In this document: piece by piece, positions 16,842 to 24,203 of the stretch
How positions within the stretch are numbered: the first letter of the stretch is position 1
Layout of the letters: each line of letters starts with the position of its first letter
Source: Roseiarcus sp963794655
GTDB taxonomy: Bacteria; Pseudomonadota; Alphaproteobacteria; Rhizobiales; Beijerinckiaceae
Length of the DNA: 64,000 nt
Direction: 5' to 3'
NCBI GenBank assembly: GCA_963794655.1
Contig: CAWCEV010000008.1
Span: 1,426,001 to 1,490,000 of the forward strand
Made by a program: the position numbers and the translations under genes
The notes under the pieces: generated by a model
What the model was told of the DNA's origin: nothing
The model's database searches: none
What the model saw: the letters and a program-made list of their open reading frames with translations, nothing else

Positions 16842-18337
16842 GAGCGTGTGAGGGAATTGGCGGTTTTGCTTGGGCTGTGATTCTCTCCTCGCTGATGTGG
16901 CGGGAGTGAGTCGGCGATGGGTGAGGCTCGGGTGGTGCGGCCGGATCGACGGCAATTGCGTTGGGACATGGTCGATCTCGAAGGGCTTTTGCCGGGGGAC
17001 CATCGCGCCCGCCTCGTGTGGAGCTTTGTCGAGAGCCTCGATCTTTCGCCGCTTTACGATCAGGTTCTCTCGCGCGAGGGGGAGGCGGGAAGACCGGCGG
17101 CCGATCCCGCGGTTCTCATGGCGCTCTGGCTCTATGCGACGGTCGAGGGCGTGGGGTCGGCGCGCGAGCTTGCGCGGCTTGCGCAAAGCGACGCCGCCTA
17201 TCGCTGGCTGGCGGGCGGGGTTCCGGTCAACCATCACGGGCTCGCCGACTTTAGGGTCGAAAGGGTCGAGATCCTCGATCGGCTTTTGACGCAAAGCGTA
17301 ACCGCGCTGATCGCCGAAGGGCTGATCAGCCTTGATGAGATCGCCGTCGACGGCACGAAGATTCGCGCCAGCGCCAGCAAGGCGTCGTTCAGGCGGCGCG
17401 AAAAACTTGTCAAGATCGAAACCGCGGTCGTCGAGCGGCTCGCCGCTCTCAAGCAGGAGCTGACCGACGACCCCGAGGCGTCGACGCGTCGACGCCAGGC
17501 CGCGCGCGAGCGGGCGGCGCGTGATGTTCAGGAGCGCGCGGCAAGAGCGCGCGCGGCGCTCGAACGGCTCGAGGCGGAGCGAAAAGCGCGGGCGAAGACG
17601 CACGCCAAGGACGAGGCCGGGAAGAAGGAGCCGAGGGCTTCGACGACCGATCCGGAAGCGCGCTCCATGCGCTTTCCCGACGGCGCGGTTCGCCCGGCCT
17701 ATAATGCGCAGATCGCCGCGGCGCCGAGAGAAGGCGTCATCGTCTCGATTGCGGTCACCGACCGGCGCAACGATGCGGGCCTGGCGGGGCCGATGGTCGA
17801 CGACATCGCGCGACGCTACGGGCGGACGCCCGGCAGGCTTCTGGTCGACGCCAGCTACGCCACAAGCCGGGACATCGTCGCGCTCGCCGGCCATGCGTCG
17901 GGTCCGGTCGGCGTCTATACGCCGCCGCCGGGCGACAGGGACGACGTCAAACCGGCGAGCCTCGCCCGGCGCATCCGCAAGCGAGAGAAGGAGCACGCCT
18001 TTATCAAGGCGTGGCGGGAACGCATGGCGAGCGAAACGGGCCAGGCCGTCTACGCCTTGCGCAAGCGCATCGAGCGGATCAACGCCGATCGCAAGAACCA
18101 TGGCTTCGGTCATCTTGCCGTGCGCGGCCTCATCAAGGCGAAGGCCCACGCGCTCTGGCACGCCATCGCCAATAACCTCGTGGCCGCGCACCGTCTGAGG
18201 ATCAACGCCGCCTGATCCCCCGCTCCCCTCAAGCGGCAGAGCGGCCGATACCAAGAACGCTTCAACCGCTTCGGATTCCATCCGCGGCGCCGCCGGATGA
18301 CCCGTCTCCAGCGAAAAGGCGATTCCTTCACACGCTC
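16842..18337 (+). mobile_element. IS1182-family insertion sequence, copy 1 (intact)
   Basis: The element is 1496 bp, identical by inspection to 24204-25699. It starts GAGCGTGTGAGGGAATTGG and ends with CGATTCCTTCACACGCTC, imperfect inverted termini. GTTC is duplicated on both sides (16838-16841 and 18338-18341), a 4-bp target duplication. Removing the IS restores ATTCCCGC-GTTC-GCGGGAAT, a perfect hairpin whose loop is the duplicated target. Confidence 0.93.
16917..18215 (+). CDS. IS1182-family transposase (copy 1)
   Basis: A 432-residue DDE transposase. The N-terminal region (VRPDRRQLRWDMVDLEGLLP, then RLVWSFVESLDLSPLY) is the DUF772-like DNA-binding part typical of IS1182 and IS5-group enzymes. 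Catalytic acids probably include the Asp of IAVDGTKIRA and of LLVDASYAT, with a Glu in the C-terminal helical part. A charged coiled-coil insertion (about residues 160-240, rich in Arg, Ala and Glu) lies between them. The reading frame is intact and identical to the copy at 24279. A long minus-strand frame over the same DNA is a high-GC shadow. Confidence 0.93.
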   Translation: MGEARVVRPDRRQLRWDMVDLEGLLPGDHRARLVWSFVESLDLSPLYDQVLSREGEAGRPAADPAVLMALWLYATVEGVGSARELARLAQSDAAYRWLAGGVPVNHHGLADFRVERVEILDRLLTQSVTALIAEGLISLDEIAVDGTKIRASASKASFRRREKLVKIETAVVERLAALKQELTDDPEASTRRRQAARERAARDVQERAARARAALERLEAERKARAKTHAKDEAGKKEPRASTTDPEARSMRFPDGAVRPAYNAQIAAAPREGVIVSIAVTDRRNDAGLAGPMVDDIARRYGRTPGRLLVDASYATSRDIVALAGHASGPVGVYTPPPGDRDDVKPASLARRIRKREKEHAFIKAWRERMASETGQAVYALRKRIERINADRKNHGFGHLAVRGLIKAKAHALWHAIANNLVAAHRLRINAA

Positions 18338-18417
18338 GTTCGCGGGAATGACAACGCAGCCAGCCGCGCTTCCAGAGAAAGCGCCTCGATCTCCTTGTCG
18401 CGCGACCGCCCTCAGTC

Positions 18418-18523
18418 GTCATGGCCGGGCTTGTCCCGGCCACCTCCCTACGCCGTCTGGTGAAGCCCTCGCACGGCCCTCTCGATGCCAAGACCAGATG
18501 GCCGGGACAAGCCCGGCCATGAC
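18418..18523. repeat. Inverted pair of GGCCGGGCTTGTCCCGGCC repeats
   Basis: GTCATGGCCGGGCTTGTCCC begins the left arm at 18418, and its reverse complement ends at 18523 (GCCCGGCCATGAC). Each arm is itself palindromic. This is a common alphaproteobacterial intergenic repeat. It sits 28 bp beyond the glyS stop codon, where it could help terminate or stabilise the glyS mRNA. A related arm is embedded in glyS at 19947-20002. Confidence 0.85.
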
Positions 18524-18551
18524 GGGGCAACGACGGCCGACCGGCGGACGT

Positions 18552-20894
18552 CTACCCCGCGACCCTGGAGAAATCGGCCACGGCGTGCATCGCCTCGCGC
18601 AATTCGTTCAGGAGCTTGAGGCGGTTGAGACGCAGGGCGGGATCGTCGGCGTTGACGGTCACGTCGAGGAAGAAGGCGTCGACCGGAGCGCGCAGGGCGG
18701 CGAGCGCGTGCATCGCGCCCTCGTAGTCCTCGCGGGCGCCCCGCTCGCGCGCCGCCGCGCCCGTCGCGGCGAGGATGTCGGCGAGGTCCTTCTCGGCGGG
18801 AAGCGCGAGCAGCGCCGGGTCGTGCGCGCCGTCGAACGCGCCGGCGCCGTCCCGCTTTTCTTCCGCGCGCAGGATGTTGGCGGCGCGGCGATAGCCCGCG
18901 AGCAGGTTCCGCCCCTCCTCGGTGTCGAGCAGCCTGCCGAGCGCCTCGACTCGGCGAACGATCAGCAGGAGGTCGTCCTGGCCCGGCAGCGCAAACACCG
19001 CGTCGATGAGGTCGTGCCGGGCGCCCTTGTCGCGCAAATAGACCTTGAGGCGGTCGGCGAAGAAGGCGAGAAGACTGCCGGTCGTCGCCCGGATTCTGGC
19101 ATCGTCCGGCGCCGGGGTCCTTCGACGCGAATGGTCATACACGCCGACCACCGCGGAAAGCTCGGGCCCCGCGGGGAACCCGCGCTTGTCAAGCGTATGC
19201 ACCACCTCGCCCGCCTCGTCCTCGCGGGCAAACTCGATGTCGAGCATGACCGCCCACACCGCGGCGTTCATGGGCGCGGTCAGGGGAAGCCTGAGCCCGT
19301 TCTCAAGCACGATCCGGATCACGCCGAGCGCCGCGCGCCGCAGCGCATAGGGGTCCTTGCTGCCGGTCGGCTTCTCGTCGATCGCCCAGAAGCCGGCGAG
19401 CGTGTCGAGCTTGTCGGCTACCGCGACCGCGATCGAAACCGGCGCGGAGGGAATCCGATCGTTCGGCCCCTGCGGCTTGTAGTGCTCGCCTATCGCGTCG
19501 GCGACGCTCGGCTCCTCCCCTTGTGCGAGCGCGTAATAGCGGCCCATGAGGCCCTGCAGCTCGGGGAACTCGCCGACCATTTCGGTCGCGAGATCGGCCT
19601 TGGCGAGATGGGCAGCACGCGCGGCGAGGGTCGGATCGGCAAGCACGCGCGGCGCGATCTCCTCGGCGAGCGCCTCGACCCGTTCGACCCGCTCGCCCTG
19701 CGTGCCGAGCTTCTCGTGAAAGACGACGCGCTCGAGTTTCTCGAGCCGCTGGTCGAGCGGTTTGGCGCTTTTGTCCTTGGCGTCGGGTAAAGGCGCGCGG
19801 TCGGTCTCGTAGAAATGGCGGGCGTCGGCGAGACGGGCGCGCACGACGCGCGCGTTGCCGGCCGCGATCGCCGCGCCGCCATCCGGCGCGACGAGGTTCG
19901 AGACGAGGATGAACTTGTTGGCGAGCCTGCCTTCGCCCCCTCCCGCGTCACGGCCGGGCTCGTCCCGGCCATCCCCGCCTTGCCGTGTCGCGGCCACGAC
20001 GGAAGAGCGCGCCTCGCGAAGCACGAAGCACTTCTGGTTCGCGCGGATGGTGGCGCGGATCACTTCGGGCGGCAGATCGAGGAACGCCGGCTCGAATTCA
20101 CCCATCAGCACGACCGGCCATTCGACGAGCCCGGCGACTTCCTCCAGAAGACCCTCGTCCTCGACGAGGGTGAGGCCCTGAGCGAAGGCGAGGTTTTTGG
20201 CGTCGGCGAGGATGATCGCCTTGCGCCGCTCCGCGTCGAGCACGACCTTGGCCTTGGCAAGCGCGTCGACGTAATCGTCGAAGCGGCGGACCTCGATCGG
20301 GGCGGGCGCCATGAAGCGATGGCCGAAGGTCACCGCGCCGGATGTGACGCCATCGATCTCGAACCGGACGACCTCGGAGGCGTCGTGCGGGACCGCGAGC
20401 GTGCAGACGACGCCGCGCAAGGGCCGGACCCAGCGCAGCGCGTCGGCCTTCGCCGACGCCGCGCCCCAGCGCATCGATTTCGGCCACGGAAACGAACGGA
20501 CGATCGGAGGCACGATCTCCGCGATCGCGTCGGCGGTCTCGCGGCCCGGCTTCTCGATCACCGCGACATAGAACTCGCCCTTCTTCGGGTCGGTCTCGAT
20601 CCTCGCGTCCTCGATGCGAGCAAGGCCGGCGCTCTTCAAAAATCCCTGGATGGCGGCGTCGGGCGCGCCGACGCGGGGGCCCTTGCGCTCCTCGCGCAGA
20701 TTGGGTTGGGCGGCCGGCAGGCCCACGACATGGAGGGTCAGGCGCCGGGGCGTGACGAAGCTCTGCGCGCCCTCGTAAACGAGATTGCGCTCGACAAGGG
20801 CATTGGTCACGAGCCGCTTCAAATCCTCCGCCGCCTGCCGCTGCATGCGGGCGGGGATTTCTTCGCTGAACAGTTCAAGCAGAAGATCGGGCAT
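18552..20894 (-). CDS. glyS: Glycyl-tRNA synthetase beta subunit (with embedded repeat)
   Basis: Beta subunit of the bacterial alpha2beta2 glycyl-tRNA synthetase, needed for tRNA binding. At 780 residues it is longer than typical (about 690-720). It opens MPDLLLELFSEEIPARMQ and contains the conserved FGHRFM, VLMGEF and ANQKCFVL segments. After NQKCFVLREA, about 27 residues rich in Arg, Gly and Asp are inserted before GRLANKFILVSN. The DNA coding for them (about 19935-20017) matches the palindromic intergenic repeat at 18418. The frame stays open, so the protein is probably functional. It follows glyQ on the same strand with 132 bp between. Confidence 0.95.
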   Translation of the reverse strand: MPDLLLELFSEEIPARMQRQAAEDLKRLVTNALVERNLVYEGAQSFVTPRRLTLHVVGLPAAQPNLREERKGPRVGAPDAAIQGFLKSAGLARIEDARIETDPKKGEFYVAVIEKPGRETADAIAEIVPPIVRSFPWPKSMRWGAASAKADALRWVRPLRGVVCTLAVPHDASEVVRFEIDGVTSGAVTFGHRFMAPAPIEVRRFDDYVDALAKAKVVLDAERRKAIILADAKNLAFAQGLTLVEDEGLLEEVAGLVEWPVVLMGEFEPAFLDLPPEVIRATIRANQKCFVLREARSSVVAATRQGGDGRDEPGRDAGGGEGRLANKFILVSNLVAPDGGAAIAAGNARVVRARLADARHFYETDRAPLPDAKDKSAKPLDQRLEKLERVVFHEKLGTQGERVERVEALAEEIAPRVLADPTLAARAAHLAKADLATEMVGEFPELQGLMGRYYALAQGEEPSVADAIGEHYKPQGPNDRIPSAPVSIAVAVADKLDTLAGFWAIDEKPTGSKDPYALRRAALGVIRIVLENGLRLPLTAPMNAAVWAVMLDIEFAREDEAGEVVHTLDKRGFPAGPELSAVVGVYDHSRRRTPAPDDARIRATTGSLLAFFADRLKVYLRDKGARHDLIDAVFALPGQDDLLLIVRRVEALGRLLDTEEGRNLLAGYRRAANILRAEEKRDGAGAFDGAHDPALLALPAEKDLADILAATGAAARERGAREDYEGAMHALAALRAPVDAFFLDVTVNADDPALRLNRLKLLNELREAMHAVADFSRVAG
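19947..20002. repeat. Palindromic repeat embedded in the glyS coding frame
   Basis: GTCACGGCCGGGCTCGTCCC starts at 19947 and continues GGCCA. It differs at only a few positions from the intergenic repeat arm at 18418 (GTCATGGCCGGGCTTGTCCC). A second arm GTCGCGGCCACGACGG lies at 19987-20002. The segment is a multiple of three and encodes an extra loop in GlyS, as RPE elements do in Rickettsia. Confidence 0.75.
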
Positions 20895-20926
20895 ACGTTG
20901 CGCTTCTTACTTTCCGCAGGTTGACG

Positions 20927-21022
20927 CCCTCACCCCAACCCTCTCCCAAAGGGAGAGGGGGCGGCCCCTCCCTTCTCCCTGGGGGAGAAGGTGGACGCGC
21001 CGAAGGCGCGGCCGGATGAGGG
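20927..21022. repeat. CCCTCACCCCAACCCTCTCCC-type palindromic repeat
   Basis: The 132-bp gap between glyQ and glyS is almost filled by a compound palindromic repeat: CCCTCACCCCAACCCTCTCC, nested stems CTCTCCCAAAGGGAGAG and CTTCTCCCTGGGGGAGAAG, then CGCGCCGAAGGCGCG and GGATGAGGG. From memory this family is widespread between genes of Rhizobiales and relatives. It may set the glyQ:glyS ratio through mRNA folding. Confidence 0.8.
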
Positions 21023-21026
21023 CCGA

Positions 21027-22022
21027 TCACGCCCCGCCGCCGCCCGCGGTCTTGAGCCACGCGGCCCCGCAGGCCTTGGCGAGTTCGCGCACTCTCAGGA
21101 TGTAGCTCTGCCGCTCGGTGACCGAGATCGCGCCGCGGGCGTCGAGCAGGTTGAAGACGTGGCTCGCCTTGATGCACTGGTCATAGGCCGGCAGCGCCAT
21201 GAGATGGCGCTCGCCCGCCGAGCCGCGCTCGATCAGCGCGCGGCATTCGGTCTCCGCGTCCTTGAAATGCTGGATGAGGATTTGCGTGTCGGCGTGCTCG
21301 AAATTGAACCGGGAATATTCCTGTTCGGCCTGCTGGAACACGTCGGCGTAGCTGACACGCGCCTCGCCGTCGCGGCCGTTGAAATTGATGTCGTAGACGC
21401 TCTCCACGCCCTGTACATACATCGCGAGCCGTTCGAGGCCATAGGTCAGTTCGCCCGAGACGGGGGCGCATTCGAAGCCGGCCACCTGCTGGAAATAGGT
21501 GAATTGCGACACCTCCATGCCGTCGCACCAGCATTCCCACCCGAGCCCCCACGCGCCGAGCGTCGGGCTCTCCCAGTCGTCCTCGACAAAGCGCACGTCG
21601 TGCAGGCTCATGTCGATGCCGATCGCGGCGAGGGAATCGAGATAAAGCTCCTGAAGGTTCTCCGGGCTTGGCTTCAGGATCACCTGATACTGGTAATAGT
21701 GTTGCAGGCGGTTGGGGTTCTCGCCGTAGCGTCCGTCCTTCGGCCGGCGGGAGGGCTGCACGTAAGCCGCCTTCCATGGCCTCGGCCCAAGTGAGCGCAG
21801 CGTCGTCGCCGGGTGGAAGGTGCCGGCGCCCACCTCCATGTCATAGGGTTGCAGGATCACGCAGCCTTGCCTGGCCCAGAAGCTCTGCAGGGTCAGGATG
21901 AGCCCCTGAAACGACCTCGTCGGGCCGAGCGCGGCGTCTTCTGCAGGCGATTTGGCAAGTGTGCTGTTCACGGCGCGGGCGACCCTAGAGACGCGGGCGC
22001 CGACGGTCAACGCGGACGGCAC
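21027..22022 (-). CDS. glyQ: Glycyl-tRNA synthetase alpha subunit
   Basis: Catalytic class II aminoacyl-tRNA synthetase subunit that activates glycine. Typical segments are RSFQGLILTLQSFWARQGC, EVGAGTFHPATTLRSLG, YVQPSRRPKDGRYGENPNRL and GLGWECWCDGMEVSQFTYFQQ. The body from about residue 33 is highly conserved. The N-terminus is uncertain: GTG at 21971 (VNSTLAKSP) would give a protein closer to the usual length than the frame's first start at 22022. It is transcribed away from rph and ahead of glyS. Confidence 0.95.
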   Translation of the reverse strand: MPSALTVGARVSRVARAVNSTLAKSPAEDAALGPTRSFQGLILTLQSFWARQGCVILQPYDMEVGAGTFHPATTLRSLGPRPWKAAYVQPSRRPKDGRYGENPNRLQHYYQYQVILKPSPENLQELYLDSLAAIGIDMSLHDVRFVEDDWESPTLGAWGLGWECWCDGMEVSQFTYFQQVAGFECAPVSGELTYGLERLAMYVQGVESVYDINFNGRDGEARVSYADVFQQAEQEYSRFNFEHADTQILIQHFKDAETECRALIERGSAGERHLMALPAYDQCIKASHVFNLLDARGAISVTERQSYILRVRELAKACGAAWLKTAGGGGA

Positions 22023-22101
22023 GGCGCTCTGGCGCGCTCGAATTTGCTTCGTCTCCCGTCTGCCGCTAGAGCCAGTCGCCTAAACTCAGGGAGGCTCGCC
22101 C

Positions 22102-22815
22102 ATGCGTCCGTCGAAACGCGCCGCCGATGAAATGCGCTCCGTGAGCTTCGAGCGCGGGGTGGCGCGGTATGCGGAGGGCTCGTGCATCGTCCGCTTCGGC
22201 GAAACGCATGTGCTCTGCACGGCTTCGCTCGAGGACAAGCCGCCGCCGTGGCTGCGCGGTCAGGGGCGAGGCTGGGTCACCGCCGAATACGCGATGCTAC
22301 CGCGTGCGACGCTCACCCGCACCAAGCGCGAATCGGCGACCGGCAAGGTTTCCGGCCGCTCGCACGAGATTCAGCGCCTGATCGGCCGCTCGCTGCGGTC
22401 GGTCGTCGACCTGCCGCGCCTCGGCGAGCGGCAGATCACCATCGATTGCGACGTGTTGCAGGCGGACGGGGGCACCCGCACCGCCGCGATCACCGGCGCC
22501 TGGGTCGCGCTGCGCGATTGCCTGCAATGGATGGCGGGCCGTTCGATCCTGCGCGAGAGCCCCCTCAAGGACCATGTGGCCGCCGTTTCCTGCGGCGTTG
22601 TCGGCGGCGAGGCGGTGATCGATCTCGATTACGCGGAGGACTCGAGCGCCCATACCGACGCGAATTTCGTCATGACCGGGACCGGAGGGCTGGTCGAGGT
22701 GCAGGGATCGGCCGAAGGCGCTCCCTTCAGCGAGGCCGAGCTCGTCCATATGCTGGCGCTGGCGCGGGCCGGCATCGGGCGCCTCGTCGCCTTGCAGAAG
22801 GCGGCGATCGCCTAA
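22102..22815 (+). CDS. rph: Ribonuclease PH
   Basis: A 237-residue phosphorolytic 3'-to-5' exoribonuclease that trims tRNA 3' ends. The family opening MRPSKRAADEMRSVSFERG is present, as are GETHVLCTASLED, the phosphate-binding GRSHEIQRLIGRSLR segment, and the active-site DCDVLQADGGTRTAAITGA. The C-terminal half ends with the usual LVALQKAAI. It is divergent from glyQ and tail-to-tail with the RNase D gene, overlapping it by 4 bp. Confidence 0.96.
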   Translation: MRPSKRAADEMRSVSFERGVARYAEGSCIVRFGETHVLCTASLEDKPPPWLRGQGRGWVTAEYAMLPRATLTRTKRESATGKVSGRSHEIQRLIGRSLRSVVDLPRLGERQITIDCDVLQADGGTRTAAITGAWVALRDCLQWMAGRSILRESPLKDHVAAVSCGVVGGEAVIDLDYAEDSSAHTDANFVMTGTGGLVEVQGSAEGAPFSEAELVHMLALARAGIGRLVALQKAAIA

Positions 22816-23429
22816 GGGTAGCCGTGCGAGAACACGTCCATGGCCTCGAATCCCGCGAGGTCGAGGCGCACCCGATCGGGCAGATAGGCGAATGCGGCGC
22901 GGGCGTGCTCCGCCCGGCCCTCGCGTTCGAGCATGGCGTTCAGCTTCTCGCGTAGCGCGTGCAGATGCACGACGTCGGACGCCGCGTAGGCGAGCTGGGC
23001 CTCGCTGAGCGCGGCGGCCCCCCAGTCGGACGACTGCTGCTGCTTCGAGATCTCGACGCCGAGCAGTTCGCGCACGAGGTCCTTGAGGCCGTGGCGATCG
23101 GTGTAGGTGCGGGCGATTTTGGAGGCGATCTTGGTGCAATAGATCGGGGCGGCCATGACGCCGAACGCGTGATGCAGGACGCCCATGTCGAACCGGCCGT
23201 AGTGGAAGAGCTTCACGACATTCGGGTCGGCGAGCAGGCGTTCGAGATTGGGAGCGCGCGTTTGGCCGGCGTCGATCTGCACAATGTCGGCGGTCCCGTC
23301 GCCGCGAGAAAGCTGGACGACGCAGAGACGGTCCCGGCCGACGACGAGGCCCAGCGTTTCCGTGTCAATCGCCGCCGCGTCGCCGAATGACGCATCGTCA
23401 GGCAGATCGTTGCGGTGGAAGCGAATCAT
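22812..23429 (-). CDS. Ribonuclease D-type 3'-5' exonuclease
   Basis: A 205-residue DEDD exonuclease domain without HRDC domains, as in the short alphaproteobacterial RNase D. Catalytic acids are visible: AIDTETLGL (Asp, Glu), KLFHYGRFDMGVL (Asp) and YAASDVVHLHAL (Tyr and Asp of Exo III, DEDDy type). It probably trims stable RNA 3' ends, overlapping functionally with the adjacent rph. The two are convergent with a 4-bp overlap of their stop codons. Confidence 0.9.
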   Translation of the reverse strand: MIRFHRNDLPDDASFGDAAAIDTETLGLVVGRDRLCVVQLSRGDGTADIVQIDAGQTRAPNLERLLADPNVVKLFHYGRFDMGVLHHAFGVMAAPIYCTKIASKIARTYTDRHGLKDLVRELLGVEISKQQQSSDWGAAALSEAQLAYAASDVVHLHALREKLNAMLEREGRAEHARAAFAYLPDRVRLDLAGFEAMDVFSHGYP

Positions 23430-23523
23430 CGGCGGCGGAATGCCCGATCTCGTTCAAATACAAGAGCTTAAGTGTCGGCGGACGCTATCGATAGCAGCCG
23501 CATTCGCCGCCCGTCAATCAGGC

Positions 23524-23976
23524 TCACGCGGCGGCTGACTGATCGCCCCGGTAAATCCTGGCGACTGCGGCGCAGAAAATATAGCCGACGCCGCGCACGG
23601 AGCGCACGAGCGGGGGCCGGTCGGCGCCCAAGGCCAGCTTCTTGCGCAGTCGCGCCGCGAGCGTGTCGATCGAACGGTCGAAATAATTCCATTCCCGGCC
23701 CCGGAGCGCGCCGAGCAGGGCGTCGCGCGAGAGCGGCTGCCCCGGCTGGCGGACAAAGGCCAGCAGAAGATTGAACTCGGATGTGGTCAGATCGACCCGC
23801 CGGCCGGCGGGACTGAATAGGTTGCGCGCGGTCTCCTCCAGCGTCCATCCCGCGAACAGATAGAGCCGCTCGACCGGCGTGGCGTCGGCGCGCCCGCTTT
23901 CCCCGTCGCGCCCGCGGGTTATGTTGTCGACGGGCGCCCGCGCCCGATCGGCTTCGTTCAGAATCAGCGTTGGCAT
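23524..23976 (-). CDS. OmpR-type winged-helix regulator lacking a receiver domain
   Basis: About 150 residues with only one recognisable domain, the OmpR/PhoB C-terminal winged helix: LTTSEFNLLLAFVRQPGQPLSRDALL, then RSIDTLAARLRKKL (recognition helix) and VRSVRGVGYIF. The N-terminal ~55 residues (MPTLILNEADRA...) are too short for a receiver and have no phospho-acceptor Asp pattern. ATG 23976 follows GGGGGCGACGG; an upstream in-frame ATG at 24063 is possible. It may be a phosphorylation-independent regulator or the remnant of a two-component gene. The IS copy 2 lies about 230 bp upstream. Confidence 0.75.
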   Translation of the reverse strand: MPTLILNEADRARAPVDNITRGRDGESGRADATPVERLYLFAGWTLEETARNLFSPAGRRVDLTTSEFNLLLAFVRQPGQPLSRDALLGALRGREWNYFDRSIDTLAARLRKKLALGADRPPLVRSVRGVGYIFCAAVARIYRGDQSAAA

Positions 23977-24203
23977 CCGTCGCCCCCGATATCGATTGTC
24001 GCCGCCTCGGCCGGCAAATCGCCGAACCGGAACGAATCGTGACAGGACGCGTTTTATTGTCAATGATTTACGATACGTGAAGTAACCGATTATTAATCAG
24101 GGGGCAAAAAGCGCGTAGCCATTAGCAAGATCAAGCGAATAAGCTTCTCTCATTGCACTTTTTGTCTTACGATTGACCTGGACAGTATTTGCCACCCGCT
24201 ACC

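Noticed and set aside
16782..18530. Long minus-strand reading frame (582 codons) across IS copy 1, and a 525-codon one across copy 2
   Set aside because: Antisense shadow of the transposase in GC-rich DNA; its ends are made of palindromic repeat sequence and no domain is recognisable.
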